Positions 1-12,964 of a DNA stretch of 64,000 bases are shown one piece after another; the stretch's first letter is position 1, and each line of letters starts with the position of its first letter. Made by a program: the position numbers and the translations under genes. The DNA lies in NCBI GenBank assembly GCA_933228675.1, contig OW121740.1:158122691-158186690 (forward strand), written 5' to 3'. Source of the DNA: Stomorhina lunata (lineage: Eukaryota > Arthropoda > Insecta > Diptera > Rhiniidae). Under the pieces are notes generated by a model. That model worked only from the letters and a program-made list of their open reading frames with translations, ran no database searches and had not been told where the DNA came from.

Positions 1-208
1 TGATATCAAAGATCCCTTTTAGATCCAGCTCGAAGGACCAAACATTTTTGATGTATGAACGATTTAATTGGCTCTTTGAATGTCTTATCCATTCCATTGG
101 AGAACGTATGTCGCCATCGTTACTCTAAAGAGCTCTCATGATATATTATTTAAAATGATTTCACTGAAACTTCAGAATTTTTAGCTTAAAGGGATTATAT
201 TAAATTAA

Positions 209-338
209 TGTAGGGATTATATAACTTAAGCGGCTGACGATTGAGTGAAACTTACATGTTTTTGTTATTGTAGCAAAAATAAAATACATGCAAATTTCAC
301 TCAATCGTTAGCCGCTTAAGTTATATATAAATCCCACA
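209..338. mobile_element. Foldback MITE, copy 1
   Basis: A 130 bp element made almost entirely of two inverted arms around a short centre. The left arm reads TGTAGGGATTATATAACTTA and continues with GCGGCTGACGATTGAGTGAAA. The right arm is its near-perfect complement and ends in CCCACA. It is flanked by TAA on both sides, which could be a 3 bp target duplication of the PIF/Harbinger type, but copy 2 does not show an exact duplication. A second copy lies at 5446-5574. It carries no transposase, so it is non-autonomous. Confidence 0.75.
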
Positions 339-1398
339 TAAGTTATATCGTTCGAAAATAGACAATGTTGGCCTTTCGAACTGGATCTACATAAGGTCCA
401 GTTCGAAAGACAAACATTTTAGATTTTTAAACGATTTCGTTGGCTCAAGTTTGGATTGAGTGTAGAATCAATTTGGTTATGTTAAAGTTCTCTATATATG
501 TATATGGCTCTTCTATTAAATACTATAACGTATATAAGAAGATCCAGTTCGAAAGTTCAGTTCGATTTTTAAGTGATTTCAATTGCTCTTCTATTGGATA
601 CTGCAAAAGATGGGAAAAGTGTAGAATCTATTTGGTTATGTCGAAGGTCAATATGTAGATCAAGCTTGAAAGACCAATATTTTCGATTTTTGAGTGATTT
701 TATTAGCTTTTCTTTTGGATACTATAAAATATTGGACGAGTGTAAAGTCAATTTGTTTATGTCGAATTCATTAGATCTTCTGGATACTATAGTAGATTGG
801 ACGAATGTAGAATATATTTGGTTATGTTGAAGATCACTATCTAGATCTCGTTCGAAAGACCAACATTTTTTTAATTTTTAATCGATTTCATTACCTCTTC
901 TACTCGATTTCTGAATCTCTTCTAATAAGGATTTGATAAGTGTATGATCTATTTGGTTATGTAGAAGGTTCTATGTAGATCCAGCTCGAAAGACCAACAT
1001 TTTTTGATCTTTGAGTGATTTCATTAGCGCTTCTATTGGATACTTTAAAAACAGTGTAGAATATATTTGGTTATGTCGAAGGTCCCTATGAAGATCCAGT
1101 TCGAAAGACTATAATAGATTCGACGAGTATATAATCTATTAGGTTATGCTGAAGATATCTATGTATGTATATTCAGTTCGAAAGACCAACATTTCGATTT
1201 TTGAACGGTCTAAATTTGCTCTTCTAGTGTAGATTCTATGTATAATAGACAGTATATATATCCAGCCCGAAAGACCAAAATTTTCGATTTTTGAGCGATT
1301 TCATAAGCTTTTCTAATAGATAATATAATAGATTCGAGGAGTGTATATTCTATTTGGTTATGTCGAAGGTCCCTAAGTAAAACACTTTAGATTTTTGA

Positions 1399-1721
1399 GG
1401 GGCCAAATTACGGCATTCGATATCGATCGAAATCTTAAATATTTTCAAAACATTTGTACAATATACTTTAAGGATAATCAAAATTATTTAAAAGATGCAC
1501 AGTTTACTATATTTTTCTCAAGTTATTTGCCAAAAGATGAACAATAGTAAAAGAGTTTTTAATGAACTAAATATATGTTTTTAAAAACGAATCAAAATGG
1601 ATACAAAATTGCAATAAACTTTTTGCATCGAAGTAACTTTCAACGTCCCTAAAGTATACTTCACAATATTCGCTTAAAAGTCTGAGTTTTCAATCGATAT
1701 CGAATGCGGTAATTTGGCCCC
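1399..1721. mobile_element. 323 bp terminal-inverted-repeat element
   Basis: The two ends are inverted repeats of about 32 bp with roughly two mismatches: the left end starts GGGGCCAAATTACGGCATTC and the right end is the complement of GGGGCCAAATTACCGCATTC. The interior is AT-rich and non-coding. The element splits a unit of the surrounding tandem repeat. No clear target-site duplication is visible, so the superfamily is not assigned. Confidence 0.7.
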
Positions 1722-2060
1722 AGCTCGAAAGACCAAAATTCTTTGATTTTTAAGTGACTTCATTAGTTCTTCTTTTAAATGCTTTAATATACTGGAGTAT
1801 AGTGGAACCTAGTTGGTTAAGTCGAAGGTACCAATGTAGATCCAGTTCGAAAGACCAACATTTAGATTCAGCTCGAAAGACCAAAGTTTTTGTAATTTTT
1901 GAGTGATTTCTTTAGCTCTTTTATTGGATACTGCGAGTATAAAAGATTGGATGAGTGTAAGGTGCTATAATAGATTGGACTAGTGAAGTTTCTATTTGGT
2001 TATGTTGAAGGTCCCTATGTAGATCCAGTTCGAAAGACCAACATTTTTGACTGAAGAGTG

Positions 2061-3557
2061 ATTTGGTGTCTGCTGAAAATTTAATAATTTGAGGAATTTG
2101 CTTAAAATTTTTTAAACTTTGGAATCACTGAAATTTGCTACAAAAACGTTTTCCTTCAGTCATCACTTACTAAAACCCCCTACAAAATGTAGCGTTTCAA
2201 AGAAAGAACTAAAAAAAATTGGAAAATAAAAATTGGCGTCTGCAGTGGCGTATTTTTTTGTTGTTGTTCAACTGAATAAATGAATAACTGCTAAAAAAAT
2301 TTCACTTAATGATGGGCTGCTGTGTTTTTTTTTGCAAACGAATTTAGAAATAAAATTTATATATAAAAATTTACTTTTGCAAATTGCCTCTGAAAAGTAT
2401 AAAAAAAAATTTTACCAACGCTACTTTTGTTGAAAAGCAGCCAGTAAACGTTTTATAGTCTCTGACATTTAGACAAACTGAATTCAAATTAAAACCTGAA
2501 AAAATAAAAGAAAAATCGGTTGTAATAATATTCATAATACCCGTCGCTATACATATACAAAAAAAGTCTGTCTAGTTTTATGCTAAATTCTCAAAATGCA
2601 AAAATTGAGAGCTTCGTTATGCGCTTCAGTAAAAGGATATTAATCCTTTTAATGTTTTTTAAGTGGCAACACAAAAATCATTATATTTTTTTTTGTTTGT
2701 ATTTCAAAGAATTTTTATAATTCTAACGTTGCAATAACCTTTTTCCGGCATAAAATGAAGTGGGAAAATTAAAATAAATAATGGAGGAAAATTTGATTTT
2801 ATTGCTTAAATAAAGTACAAAAAATAAAGTTGGCTAATAACTGAAATTACGTTTGTTTCGTCCTTTTGCTATTTTATTTCGAACAAATGTGGGCAATTAA
2901 AGAAATTTTAATTAAAACTAGAAGTCATAAAAATATTGGCGACATAAAAAGATGAAGATGAAATTGTTATGTTAACTGATATTCCAGGAAAAGATCTTTC
3001 AGATTTTATAATAACGTCCTGATTTGGTTTTCACTGAAATCTTATCATGATATCAGTTGTTTCTCCTTAGGAACTTGTTGAAAATAATTTGTCATAACTT
3101 TTTGTGATGTTATTTTTTTGTAACTCTTGATATGAATTTTGATGAATTTTTAATGCTCGTACAAGCGGAAATAAAAGCTTTTTTAAAAAATCAAAAATTT
3201 TGAAATCGCATAAATTTAAATACACATACAAAAATTCGCATAAAACGAGGTTTGAGTGTATTTTAAATTTAAGCCTTCGGCGATCCGGATGAAAGGACTA
3301 TGTACGGATTGGAATAGAATGGCGTTGTTACTAAGTTCTGTTAAATTTTTTATTTGATATGCCCCCTTTACAAATAACAAGTGGGATATTTTTATTGGAT
3401 AATTGATCCCTTTGGGGATCTGACTTGAATGTTAATAAACAGTTACCAGTAAGCGACTTTTTCCTCTTTTAGACTTTCAATGTACAAAATTAAGTGGATT
3501 TGGATTTGAATTTGGCTATGACTCCAATTATTGTTATAATCTTGCATAACTAGAATA
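2061..3557 (+). other. Intron sequence, no feature recognised
   Basis: AT-rich, non-repetitive sequence inside the upstream intron of timeout. Short homopolymer tracts and stop codons occur in all frames. I see no exon-like open frame with splice sites. Confidence 0.6.
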
Positions 3558-4395
3558 TCCCAGTAAGAACAGTGTCAAACGTTTGAAATATGATGACTTT
3601 TACATTTGGTATCAAACGTTTTTTTCAAACTTTTTTCAAACCTGAACAGATGTTTGAGATTCACATTCATTTTCAAATGAGGTTTCATTTGAGAATAAAC
3701 GTTTTAAAAATGATAGTTTCCCGAATTGAGAATAAAGGTTATTCTCAAATCATTATCAAACCCTAAGATGATTTGAGAATAATTTGAAAAATGGTGTTAT
3801 ATAAACTTGATATCAAACCTTATTTCAAACTTTTTTCAAACATTAAAAAAAAAATAATTTATGTTAAAAAAATTAATGTTTAAGATATTTTCATGGAATG
3901 GCATTGCATTTCAAAGAAATTCGTTATTTCTTTCGGATTTTTTAAAATTGATCCATATTTGACCATAAAACCTTGCTTAAAAAATGTCAAGATTTAAAAT
4001 TCAATAATATTCATATGCATAAGTAAATTTTCTTTGTTTCTTAAATTTTTTTTTTACCTAACAATAAAAAAAATATATGTTAAGCAAAACAATTCAAATA
4101 TGATGCACCGTTTTCAAAAACAAAATAAACAAACTCAAAAAGATCAAAAATACAACGCCATTTTATTTATGTTCCGCATGTGATGATATCCACATTTGAA
4201 AAACCTTTGAGAATGAGGTTTGATAATGATTTGAGAATAAAGGCATTTCTCAATTTGAGACTAAAGTCCCCTTTTTGTTGAGAACGCTATTATTCTTAAA
4301 TCAGTATCAAATCAGTATCAAACGTTTGACCTTTGAAAAAAGATTTATTTTCAAATTATCCTCAATTTAAGAATAAACCTTTTTTCTTACTGGGA
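3558..4395. mobile_element. TA-flanked MITE with TCCCAGTAAGAA ends
   Basis: The left end reads TCCCAGTAAGAA and the right end TTCTTACTGGGA, an exact 12 bp inverted repeat. TA lies on each side (3556-3557 and 4396-4397), the target duplication of the Tc1/mariner superfamily. The 838 bp interior repeats motifs such as TTTGAGAATAA and TCAAACGTTT in both orientations, so it is partly self-complementary. There is no transposase frame. Confidence 0.7.
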
Positions 4396-5280
4396 TATTA
4401 TGGATCATAAAATTAGACTAGACACGGCGATTCTAATGGTTTTACTAAAGACGCTATAATATAAAGATATTATATATTGATTATTATACATTAATTTGCC
4501 GCATGGTCGTTTTGAAAACTCCCATAAGAAACTAACAACTAATGGTGACAATTATCCAATAAGAGAAAGCTAAGGCACATACACGTGCTCATGAAATGTA
4601 TGTTTGTTTGTGCGTTTATTTGTTTTTCATTATTCTTTATCCACTTTAATTTCACTTTTGACAGAAAACAAAAATGTATGGAGTGCAATATCTCATTATT
4701 ATAGAGACTTTGTTTTTACTCCATAAGCCGTTAATGCTAATAATAGCTTTAGTTTAAGATAGGTTAAGTTTTGTTTTTATAAGGACATTCATTTCTTTCT
4801 GTACCTATCCTGATTCCGTTGAAAATACGCTCTTTTACAAAAGCACCTTCGACCCACATAACTCTCAAGGACAAAAAATACGGCTGTACAGATTCAACCA
4901 ACGTCTGGGGCTACTCTAATTTTTCTCTGAAATTAAAATGTTTTACTTTTATGAAATTTTATGGATTTGATTGTTCGGATATACTTACTATGACAAAAAG
5001 CCTATTAGTTCCATTTAAGACTTTTAAAACCACTATTAATGAGTCTGATAATCTGCCGACTTGAAACCTCTAAACCAGATCGATCTTTAATAAAATCATC
5101 AATTTGGCAGAATCATATCTTTAAATCAACATTTGACATTTTCCATCATTGATTTTACTTTTTTGGTATCTCTCGAACTGGTATGTTCTTCCACTGTTAC
5201 ATTCACGTCTATTTTTTATGTAATATCCTAAGAATTTAGACGGTTTGGCTATTAAAAATAATTTATTTTTAACGAAAATC
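4396..5280 (+). other. Intron sequence, no feature recognised
   Basis: AT-rich unique sequence. An 81-codon open frame at 4819-5064 has no family resemblance that I recognise and lacks convincing splice context, so I treat it as chance. Confidence 0.5.
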
Positions 5281-6200
5281 CAACGTTCATTATTTTGTTA
5301 GCGACTAACTGGATCAGCGGTATGCGATGGTGTCATTGTTGCAAAGATCCGGCACGAAGGACCGAAATCTTTCCTTAACTATGACCTGAAATCGTAGCTA
5401 AAAATCTTATTGAGAATGTAACTGTCTCATTATTTTCGTGTCTTATGTGGGGTTTATATAACTCAGGCGGCCGACGATTGAGTGAAATTTACATGTGTTT
5501 TGTTATTGTAACAAAAACAAAATACATGTAAGTTTCACTCTATCGTCAGACGCTTGAGTTATATAAACCCCACAATATTCATTTGCGTATTGAGGAGCTA
5601 AATTTTCAGCATTGCACAAAAACTTTTCGTTGATATTAACTATAACTTAAATTCAAAAAACCAAAAAACATAGCCAAAAATCTTGAGAAACTAGCTGGAT
5701 TATCATTAATAATATCTTATTCATTTGTGTATTGAGTCCAATTTTCATCTGTACGCGATTGTGTTATCGCTACATAGATTAGGCGCGATGGACCAAAATC
5801 TTTGGCTGATGACCTATTAACTATAACTCCAATACGAAAGATCATTAAGCATATCCAAAAATCTTATTGAAACACTAACTGGATTGTCATTAATGATGAC
5901 GACTTATTCATTTGAGTATTGAGTCCAATTTTCTGTAGTACGCTATTGTGTTATTGCTTCATAGATCCGGCACGAAAAACCAAAATCTTTTATTGATAAT
6001 GACCTATTTTAACTGTAACTGCTTTTCGAAGGAACATAAAGCATAGCCAAAAATCTTATTGAGTAACTAACTGAATCATTTTAATGACTCCAATCGTCAG
6101 CAGCACTCGATTGTGTTGGTGTTACAAAGATCCGGCACGATCTTTTAATTTTGTTAAAAATTACCTATTAACTATAACTTGTCAAATGAAAATTTGGCCA
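5281..6200. repeat. Decayed tandem repeat, unit about 190 bp
   Basis: Units contain AGATCCGGCACGAAGGACC, then AAAATCTT, then CCAAAAATCTTATTGA, then AACTAACTGGAT. They recur near 5346, 5775, 5966 and 6130. The CGAAGGACC core relates them to the 1-2060 array and to copies near 60.5-61.5 kb. A foldback element (5446-5574) is inserted. No coding potential is seen. Confidence 0.65.
5446..5574. mobile_element. Foldback MITE, copy 2
   Basis: A 129 bp element with inverted arms beginning TGTGGGGTTTATATAACTCA and ending in AACCCCACA. The internal GACGATTGAGTGAAA and its complement match copy 1 at 209-338. The two arms could pair along most of the element if transcribed. Confidence 0.75.
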
Positions 6201-6323
6201 GGACAAATTCTTTACAATAAAGTAAATACTAATAATTTCCGTTTAACTTTTTTAAGAACGAGAGAAAATCTGAGAATACTATTCCTCTGTGTAAATGTAT
6301 CCCAATTAAAAGTTTGGAAAACA

Positions 6324-8083
6324 ATTGAGCCCTTGATTTTGAAAGTGGTATAAGTCATGTTTTTTTTAGTTTCGAGATATTTAGAGTTTTGCCTTTTAAA
6401 GTATTAAAAAATATTTCTATATTATAGAAAGTGATTTTTTTACAGTAAAGCAGTACCAACATACAAGTATTTATTATGATTGTAAAATTTATAACGATTT
6501 TTAAGGGGAAATGTGTTTTTGAAAGGTTGAAATGACTTATACCACTTTAAAAATGAACGTGATGACTTTATGAATGACTTACACCAATAACAGTAATTGC
6601 ATTTTGTTCATCAACCAAAAAATATACAAAATTTATCGAGTTAATTTTCATGGCATACTGCTAATATTTTAAGATTAGATTTTTATAAATGACTGACTTA
6701 AACCACTTTCAAAACCAAGGGCTCATATATTTATACCCTTCACCACCATAGGTGGAAAGGGTATTATAAGTTTGTGCTGATGTTTGTCACGCATAGAAAT
6801 ATTTGTCTTAGACCCACCTTTTAGTATACCAATAGGCTTAGAATCACTTTCTGAGTCGATTTAGAGATGTCCGTCCGTCCGTCTGTCCGTCTGTCCGTCT
6901 GGCTGGCTGGCTGGACCCCCATGTAAACCTTGTAATCAAACTACAGGTCGCAATTCTAAAGATAATTTGATGAAATTTGGCACAGATTATTTTTTTTTGA
7001 TAATGGGACCATGGCTATTGAAATTGGTCAAAATCGGTCCATTATTTATGGTACCTCCCATAGGTCCCATAGGTCCCACTTCCCGGAATTGCTATATTGA
7101 CCACAAATATCAATATTTTTCATGAAATTTAAAACAAATACTGCTTATGTCAACTAAAATCACTGTACCAAATTTTGTTGAAATCGGTCCACATTTGAAC
7201 ATAGCTCCCATAAAAATAAAAACGCACTAAATGAGACAAAAAATCACTAAAACGCTCGTAAATCTAAAGATAATGCAAATTTTGAGTCTATTTTTGCATA
7301 CATAATTTTTGTAACAACTGTAATCAATCTGCCAAATTTCGAGATAATCGGTCCACATTTGACCCTAGCTCTCATATAAGTCCAAATGACGGAAACAGGT
7401 TGAATATATAAGTTTTGAGAAAATGTTTGTATGATGGCAAAATTTAGCAAATATTTGTCTTTACACAGGAAAAATAACACCTTTGACCTTAGTGGTGAAG
7501 GGTATCATATGGTCCGTTTGACCGACTATAGCGCTTTCTTACTTGTTTTTGAATATCTAAGTCAGCACTTAGATACTTTCGATCTTAAGTGTGATGTGAT
7601 CCTGTGTAATGATTAAGTTTTGGGCTTTGATGTCTTCTGACACATATTGTAAAATTTTATGGCCAACATTTTTGTAGAACATTTCATCCCCACTCTTCCC
7701 CTTTTTCGGGGTGTTTTTTTACATCTTGTTAGAATAAGGCCATAAAACTCAGTTATGAAGGGGAGTTAGAGGGTTAATAGGATCTACGAAAATATCTGCC
7801 GTGTTATTTTATATAAAGTTGCCATGTACCTAAGAAGTAAGGAAACCAAATTTTAATTATTATAATTATAAATAGACTGACTTATACCACTATCAAAATG
7901 AACAGTAATTTAATTTTGTTTATCAACCAAAAAATATATATATTATATCGAGTGCATTTTCGTGGTAAACTGCTAATCTCTTCAGGTTATGTAATCTTAT
8001 TAGGATTTGATACGAAATAGCTGATAAAGTCGATTTTTTTAAATGACTGACTTATACCACTTTCATAATCAAGGGCTCAATTG
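6324..8083. repeat. Composite block bounded by inverted AATTGAGCCCTTG ends
   Basis: The left edge reads AATTGAGCCCTTG, then TTTTGAAAGTGGTATAAGTCA. The right edge is its complement (TGACTTATACCACTTTC, then CAAGGGCTCAATT). A similar inverted end also occurs at 6690-6725, so 6324-6725 may be a complete 400 bp element of its own. The stretch 6530-6725 is repeated in direct orientation at about 7860-8083, with the DINE-1-like copy (6731-7551) between. The simplest reading is a MITE-type family with a later insertion or a partial duplication. Confidence 0.55.
6731..7551 (+). mobile_element. DINE-1/INE-1-like helentron, copy 1
   Basis: The 5' end TATACCCTTCACCACC is followed closely by its complement AAGGGTAT, forming a hairpin. 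A run of GTCCGTCCGTCTGTCC, the (GTCY)n microsatellite of dipteran mini-me/DINE-1 elements, lies at about 6869-6900, followed by a conserved body. The 3' part has GTGAAGGGTATC, a GTCCGTTTGACCGAC stem and the terminal CTTTCTTACTTGTTTTT. This matches the known layout of non-autonomous helentrons (hairpin, GTCY repeat, 3' stem-loop). No Rep/helicase is encoded. Confidence 0.8.
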
Positions 8084-9705
8084 TACTATTACTTGGATGA
8101 AGTTATGTCAATTCGGCTCGAAGGACCAAAAAGATTGAAGATGAAAAACTTACTTTGTTTTCATAATAGGGGTCTTATACTACAATTAAGTCGTAAGAAT
8201 CCCTACTTACTGCCGTAAAGTGTACTTCTCAGTTGCTTAATTGCTATATAGATCGAAAGACCAACTATTTTTTCCATTTTACTGTTTATGATTTTGTTTC
8301 CCTTTATGAATATATTATATCTTTAAACATCCACCTCATGCTCATCGATTAAACGCAAATTTGGTTAAGACAAATTATTTTAAATAAATTACTAAATAAT
8401 TCCCATTTTAAACTTTTTAAATAAAACCACAAATTTGAGGAATTTGCAAAAATATAAAAAAGAGGAAAAAAATCTAGGTATGCTATTCATCATTTTGCGT
8501 ACTATGTGGTTTTGGGAATGGGGTTAAAAGCACAAATACTACTTCAGTACTAGTATTTAACAAGAACTAATTTATCTCGGCCGGCTGTTTCCATTTAATG
8601 AAATATAAGATTAAATTAAGCGCACCCACAAAATATAAAATGAAACAAAAAAAAAAAAAAAAATTGCCACACTCTCATCATATAACACATATTTCGTTTT
8701 TCTCGTCTAATTTTCAACACAAAAAAGCCAACAAACAAAATCTCTAAACAGGATGGTTTTGAGTGAAAACATTAAAGCGGCAGGGAAGGCAGGCAGAGGC
8801 AGGCGGCAGCGGGCGGTAGGCAAAAATTCCAAAACCACTTGTTAGCCAGAGAATAATGCCTACAAGCTGTTACATGTTTTTGAAAGCAAAAGCAATTCTT
8901 TTTGTTGGCTTGCTGTGAGCCACTGCCTCTTAGAATCAACCAACTACTATATATTGTAGTAATAATGCTACCAGCTACATCCACAGATTATTTCACATGT
9001 TTTAAGCTCTAAATGAAATGAAGGGGGACTTCGAATAAGGGGGAAGATGAAACATTTTTAACAATGAAATCATAAGCTCTTCGCTTTTAACAGAAACAAG
9101 TGGGTGGTTTGGTGGTATTTCATATCAAAACCCATCATGTGTCTTTGACAATGAATAACAATGAAAACGAGAAAAAATTTTCAACAATAACTTACCTCCT
9201 CCTCTCCACAGATTAAATACAATACTCGAAATTTGTAACTATAGCAGGGGACGAAAGAAGAATGAATGAAAAAAAAAAATCCAATTTGTAGATGAACGAT
9301 GGCAAATGGTTGGCCAACTAAAATACGTTTAAAAACGTATAAAATATTGAATGAATTCATGAAAATTTTGTTCTATTTAGGCCTCCGTCTCAAACACTCA
9401 AACACATAATTTTTAAAAGGAACAATGAATCGTCGTTGTTTTCCCTTCTTTCTGATATTTCCAAAAAAATATTGCCAAACATAAAACAGAAATTCATGTT
9501 TGGTTTGAAATAATTTGTAGCAAATATTTTCTCGTTTTTTTTTCTTTTTGTATTTTGCTAATATTTTGTGTTGTTAGGCCTTTTAGCTGTTTGTTTTTTA
9601 GACAATTTTTTTTTCGTCATTTATTTATAATTTTTCGATATTTTCTCTGATGCTTTATAGGATAAAGGTTTGATATTACAGCATTTCCCATAGGACATTA
9701 TTCAT
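8084..9705 (+). other. Intron sequence, no feature recognised
   Basis: AT-rich unique intron sequence with a run of A at about 8648-8663. A short less AT-rich stretch at 8775-8820 is rich in GGCAGGC. No exon or RNA gene was recognised. Confidence 0.5.
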
Positions 9706-9710
9706 AGGAA

Positions 9711-10757
9711 ACTTTTCATAAATTTGCTATTTTTATAGAAAATTTTTAAAGGAAATTTTTAATTTCCTACTTTATAGGAATTTTTTCAAAAATTTCCTGT
9801 TTTTATTTGAAATTTTTCAAAAATTTCCTATTTTTATAGGAAATTTTTCAAAAATTTCCTATTTTTATAGGAAAATTTTCAAAAATTTCCTATTTTTATA
9901 GGAAATTTTTCAAAAATTTCCTATTTTTATAGGAAATTTTTCAAAAATTTCCTATTTTTATAGGAAATTTTTCAAAAATTTCCTATTTTTATAGGAAATT
10001 TTTCAAAAATTTCCTATTTTAGGAAATTTTTCAAAAATTTCCTATTTTTATAGGAAATTTTTCAAAAATTTCCTATTTTTATAGGAAATTTTTCAAAAAT
10101 TTCCTATTTTTATAGGAAATTTTTCAAAAATTTCCTATTTTTATAGGAAATTTTTCAAAAATTTCCTATTTTTATAGGAAATTTTTCAAAAATTTCCTAT
10201 TTTTATAGGAAATTTTTCAAAAATTTCCTATTTTTATAGGAAATTTTTCAAAAATTTCCTATTTTTATAGGAAATTTTTCAAAAATTTCCTATTTTTATA
10301 GGAAATTTTTCAAAAATTTCCTATTTTTATAGGAAATTTTTCAAAAATTTCCTATTTTTATAGGAAATTTTTCAAAAATTTCCTATTTTTATAGGAAATT
10401 TTTCAAAAATTTCCTATTTTTATAGGAAATTTTTCAAAAATTTCCTATTTTTATAGGAAATTTTTCAAAAATTTCCTATTTTTATAGGAAATTTTTCAAA
10501 AATTTCCTATTTTTATAGGAAATTTTTCAAAAATTTCCTATTTTTATAGGAAAATTTTCAAAAATTTCCTATTTTTATAGGAAAATTTTCAAAAATTTCC
10601 TATTTTTATAGGAAATCTTTCAAAAATTTCCTATTTTTATAGGAAATCTTTCAAAAATTTCCTATTTTTATAGGAAATTTTTCAAAAATTTCCTATTTTT
10701 ATAGGAAATTTTTCAAAAATTTCCTATTTTAATAGGAAAATTTTCAAAAATATATCT
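9711..10757. repeat. 31 bp minisatellite array (TTTCAAAAATTTCCTA family)
   Basis: About 33 near-identical head-to-tail units of 31 bp built from AAATTTTTCAAAAATTT plus CCTATTTTTATAGG. Each half is nearly self-complementary. Units are most diverged at the edges (9711-9800 and 10720-10757) and nearly identical in the centre, as expected for expansion by slippage or unequal exchange. The same family occurs at 47.7-50.0 kb in this orientation and at 42.6-46.1 kb inverted. Confidence 0.9.
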
Positions 10758-11484
10758 TTTTGGAAATGGTGTAATTTGAATCTCCAACTAAATCGAGAGT
10801 ATACAAATAAACTAAATCAAAATTCAAACAACGTTTTACGCTTGTCTTTATTTTGTGTAAAGACAATTGTTTGACGTTCATCGCGACCAAGGACGTACAA
10901 AGCCTAAAAAATCAAAACTTATGGGATTTTTCCCAAACACCCTTAGTGCGACGCTTAAACGCCAAATCATTCAACCCACTGAGATAACAGATGAAGCAAA
11001 TAATATTTACAAAAATTCTTGTGAATAATATTTACTTTAGAGGCCATAAATTGGATTCGCTGTATTACTTATAAATAAATATAGAATTCTGTTTGTTTTC
11101 GCTAAACTTATTTAGTCTAAATCATAAATAGGGAATAATGTAAAGGAATTAATTCATCAAGAATTTAATTTTAGACTGCGTTAAATTGAACCGATTACAA
11201 AAATTAATAAAAATATTTTATCAGATTTTAGTGGTATTGAAAATGTGTGTCTCCATAGACAATTTGTTTTCTTTATTGCAATTGTCGTCACGAAAGATTT
11301 GTGATTAGTCAGAATCCGGTTCGAAGAACCGGTGACATTTTTACCTACCCTTCAGGAATCCATACCAGAGTTGGGAAATTTTTAATGGAAATTATCTTTA
11401 AATATGCCTTAAACTGTCAATTCCTCAGAAACCTACATCCAATTCTAATTACCATAAACTTTGATGAGATTTTTCTTGTAGACA
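10758..11484 (+). other. Intron sequence, no feature recognised
   Basis: Unique AT-rich intron sequence separating two arrays. Open frames are shorter than 65 codons and look like chance. Confidence 0.5.
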
Positions 11485-12200
11485 AATTTTGATACAAATT
11501 TTCTTATATGTTAATCAAATTTTTCTTATGGAAAAATTTTAATGAAATTTTTCTTATAGAAAAATTTTAATGAAATTTTTCTTATAGAAAAATTTTAATG
11601 AAGTTTTTCTTATAGAAAAATTTTAATGAAATTTTTCTTATAGAAAAATTTTAATGAAATTTTTCTTATAGAAACATTTTAATGAAATTTTTCTTATAGA
11701 AAAATTTTAATGAAGTTTTTCTTATAGAAAAATTTTAATGAAATTTTTCTTATAGAAAAATTTTAATGAAATTTTTCTTATAGAAAAATTTTAATGAAAT
11801 TTTTCTTATAGAAAAATTTTAATGAAAGTTTTCTTATAGAAAAATTTTAATGAATTTTTTCTTATAGAAAAATTTTAATGAAGTTTTTCTTATAGAAAAA
11901 TTTTAATGAAGTTTTTCTTATAGAAAAATGTTAATGACATTTTTCTTATAGAAAAATTTTAATGAAATTTTTCTTATAGAAAAATTTTAATGAAATTTTT
12001 CTTATAGATAAATTTAATTGAAATTTTTCTTATAGAAAAATTTTAATGAGATTTTTCTTATAGAAAAATTTTAATGAAATTTTTCTTATAGAAAAATGTT
12101 GATGAAATTTTTCTTATAGAGAAATTTTAATAAAATTTTTCTTATCGAAGAATTTTAATGGAATTTTTTTATAGAAAAATTTCCATGAAATTTTTCTTTT
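11485..12200. repeat. 28 bp minisatellite array (TTTTTCTTATAGAAAAATTTTAATG)
   Basis: About 25 units of 28 bp with core TTTTTCTTATAGAAAAA followed by TTTTAATGAAA. Edge units are degenerate. The same unit type is found, more diverged, across 16.1-19.8 kb. Confidence 0.9.
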
Positions 12201-12964
12201 AAAATAAAAGATTTGACTCCTTTGATTCCCATGATCAACAGGGACTTCCTACGCTGTTTTTCATCCTAATATTTTTCTTATTTTATTAAGGTTATTTTAA
12301 AAGAAAACTATGTTAAGCATTTGTAGAGTTTTAATTTAATATCATCCCGCGGCGTATACCGTATACATAGCTATAATATAAACGGTATTCTAAGTATCAC
12401 GAATGATTTGTAAAGTTTCCCTATTCTAAGAACTTTTGAAAGGATTCTCTTAAAGCTGTAATATGTTTACAGAATATCCAGATTTTGAATACTACCTTCG
12501 CCCTAACTGAAGAGACAGTCTAATCCTTGAATATCGCTCTATGAGACAGCAAATTTCACTTGCTTTAGAAAAAGTTTTTTGTTATCGATTTTGTTCCATT
12601 CGAATTCTGTAGAACTCTTTATTTGCTTTAAATAGCCTATAGAAAATATAAATAACTTCCCATGTTTAACAAGACTAGTTCCTATTTCGTTTTTCCCATT
12701 TTCTCGAATTTGTTTATAATTTTAAATCGCATTCCTTTTCATAATAAATATTCGTATTCGAGCGACACACTTCAATACAAACACGAAGAAGGCAGCCACA
12801 CGATTTTCCACTTAAGGAAAAATACTAACCAATAAGTGGGGAATATAGAAAGGCCTTTACTGAGGAAGGCCCATTTTATATATTTATCTCTAAACAAATT
12901 TTTAAAGATTCCACTTTAAATTAAAATTTGTTTAATTACCAAAGAATTTTCTTATATCATTTTT
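12201..12964 (+). other. Intron sequence, no feature recognised
   Basis: Unique AT-rich sequence. No coding, RNA or mobile-element signal was recognised. Confidence 0.5.

Larger units (their letters stand above)
1..2060. repeat. Decayed tandem repeat, unit about 115-190 bp
   Basis: A recurrent block contains a motif like TTCGAAAGACCAACATTTT, then GATTTTTGAGTGATTTCATT, then TTGGTTATGTCGAAGGTCCC. The TTGGTTATGT anchor recurs near 471, 632, 818, 952, 1068, 1345, 1811 and 1998, so spacing is irregular at about 115-190 bp. Copies are heavily diverged. A foldback element (209-338) and a terminal-inverted-repeat element (1399-1721) interrupt the array. Related CGAAGGACCAA units reappear at 5.3-6.2 kb, 8.1 kb and 60.5-61.5 kb. 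It lies within the upstream intron of timeout and has no coding potential: the short ORFs here are chance. Confidence 0.75.

Noticed and set aside
9711..10757. CRISPR-like array of palindromic repeats
   Set aside because: There are no unique spacers: units are directly contiguous, AT-rich and in an animal intron. It is a minisatellite.
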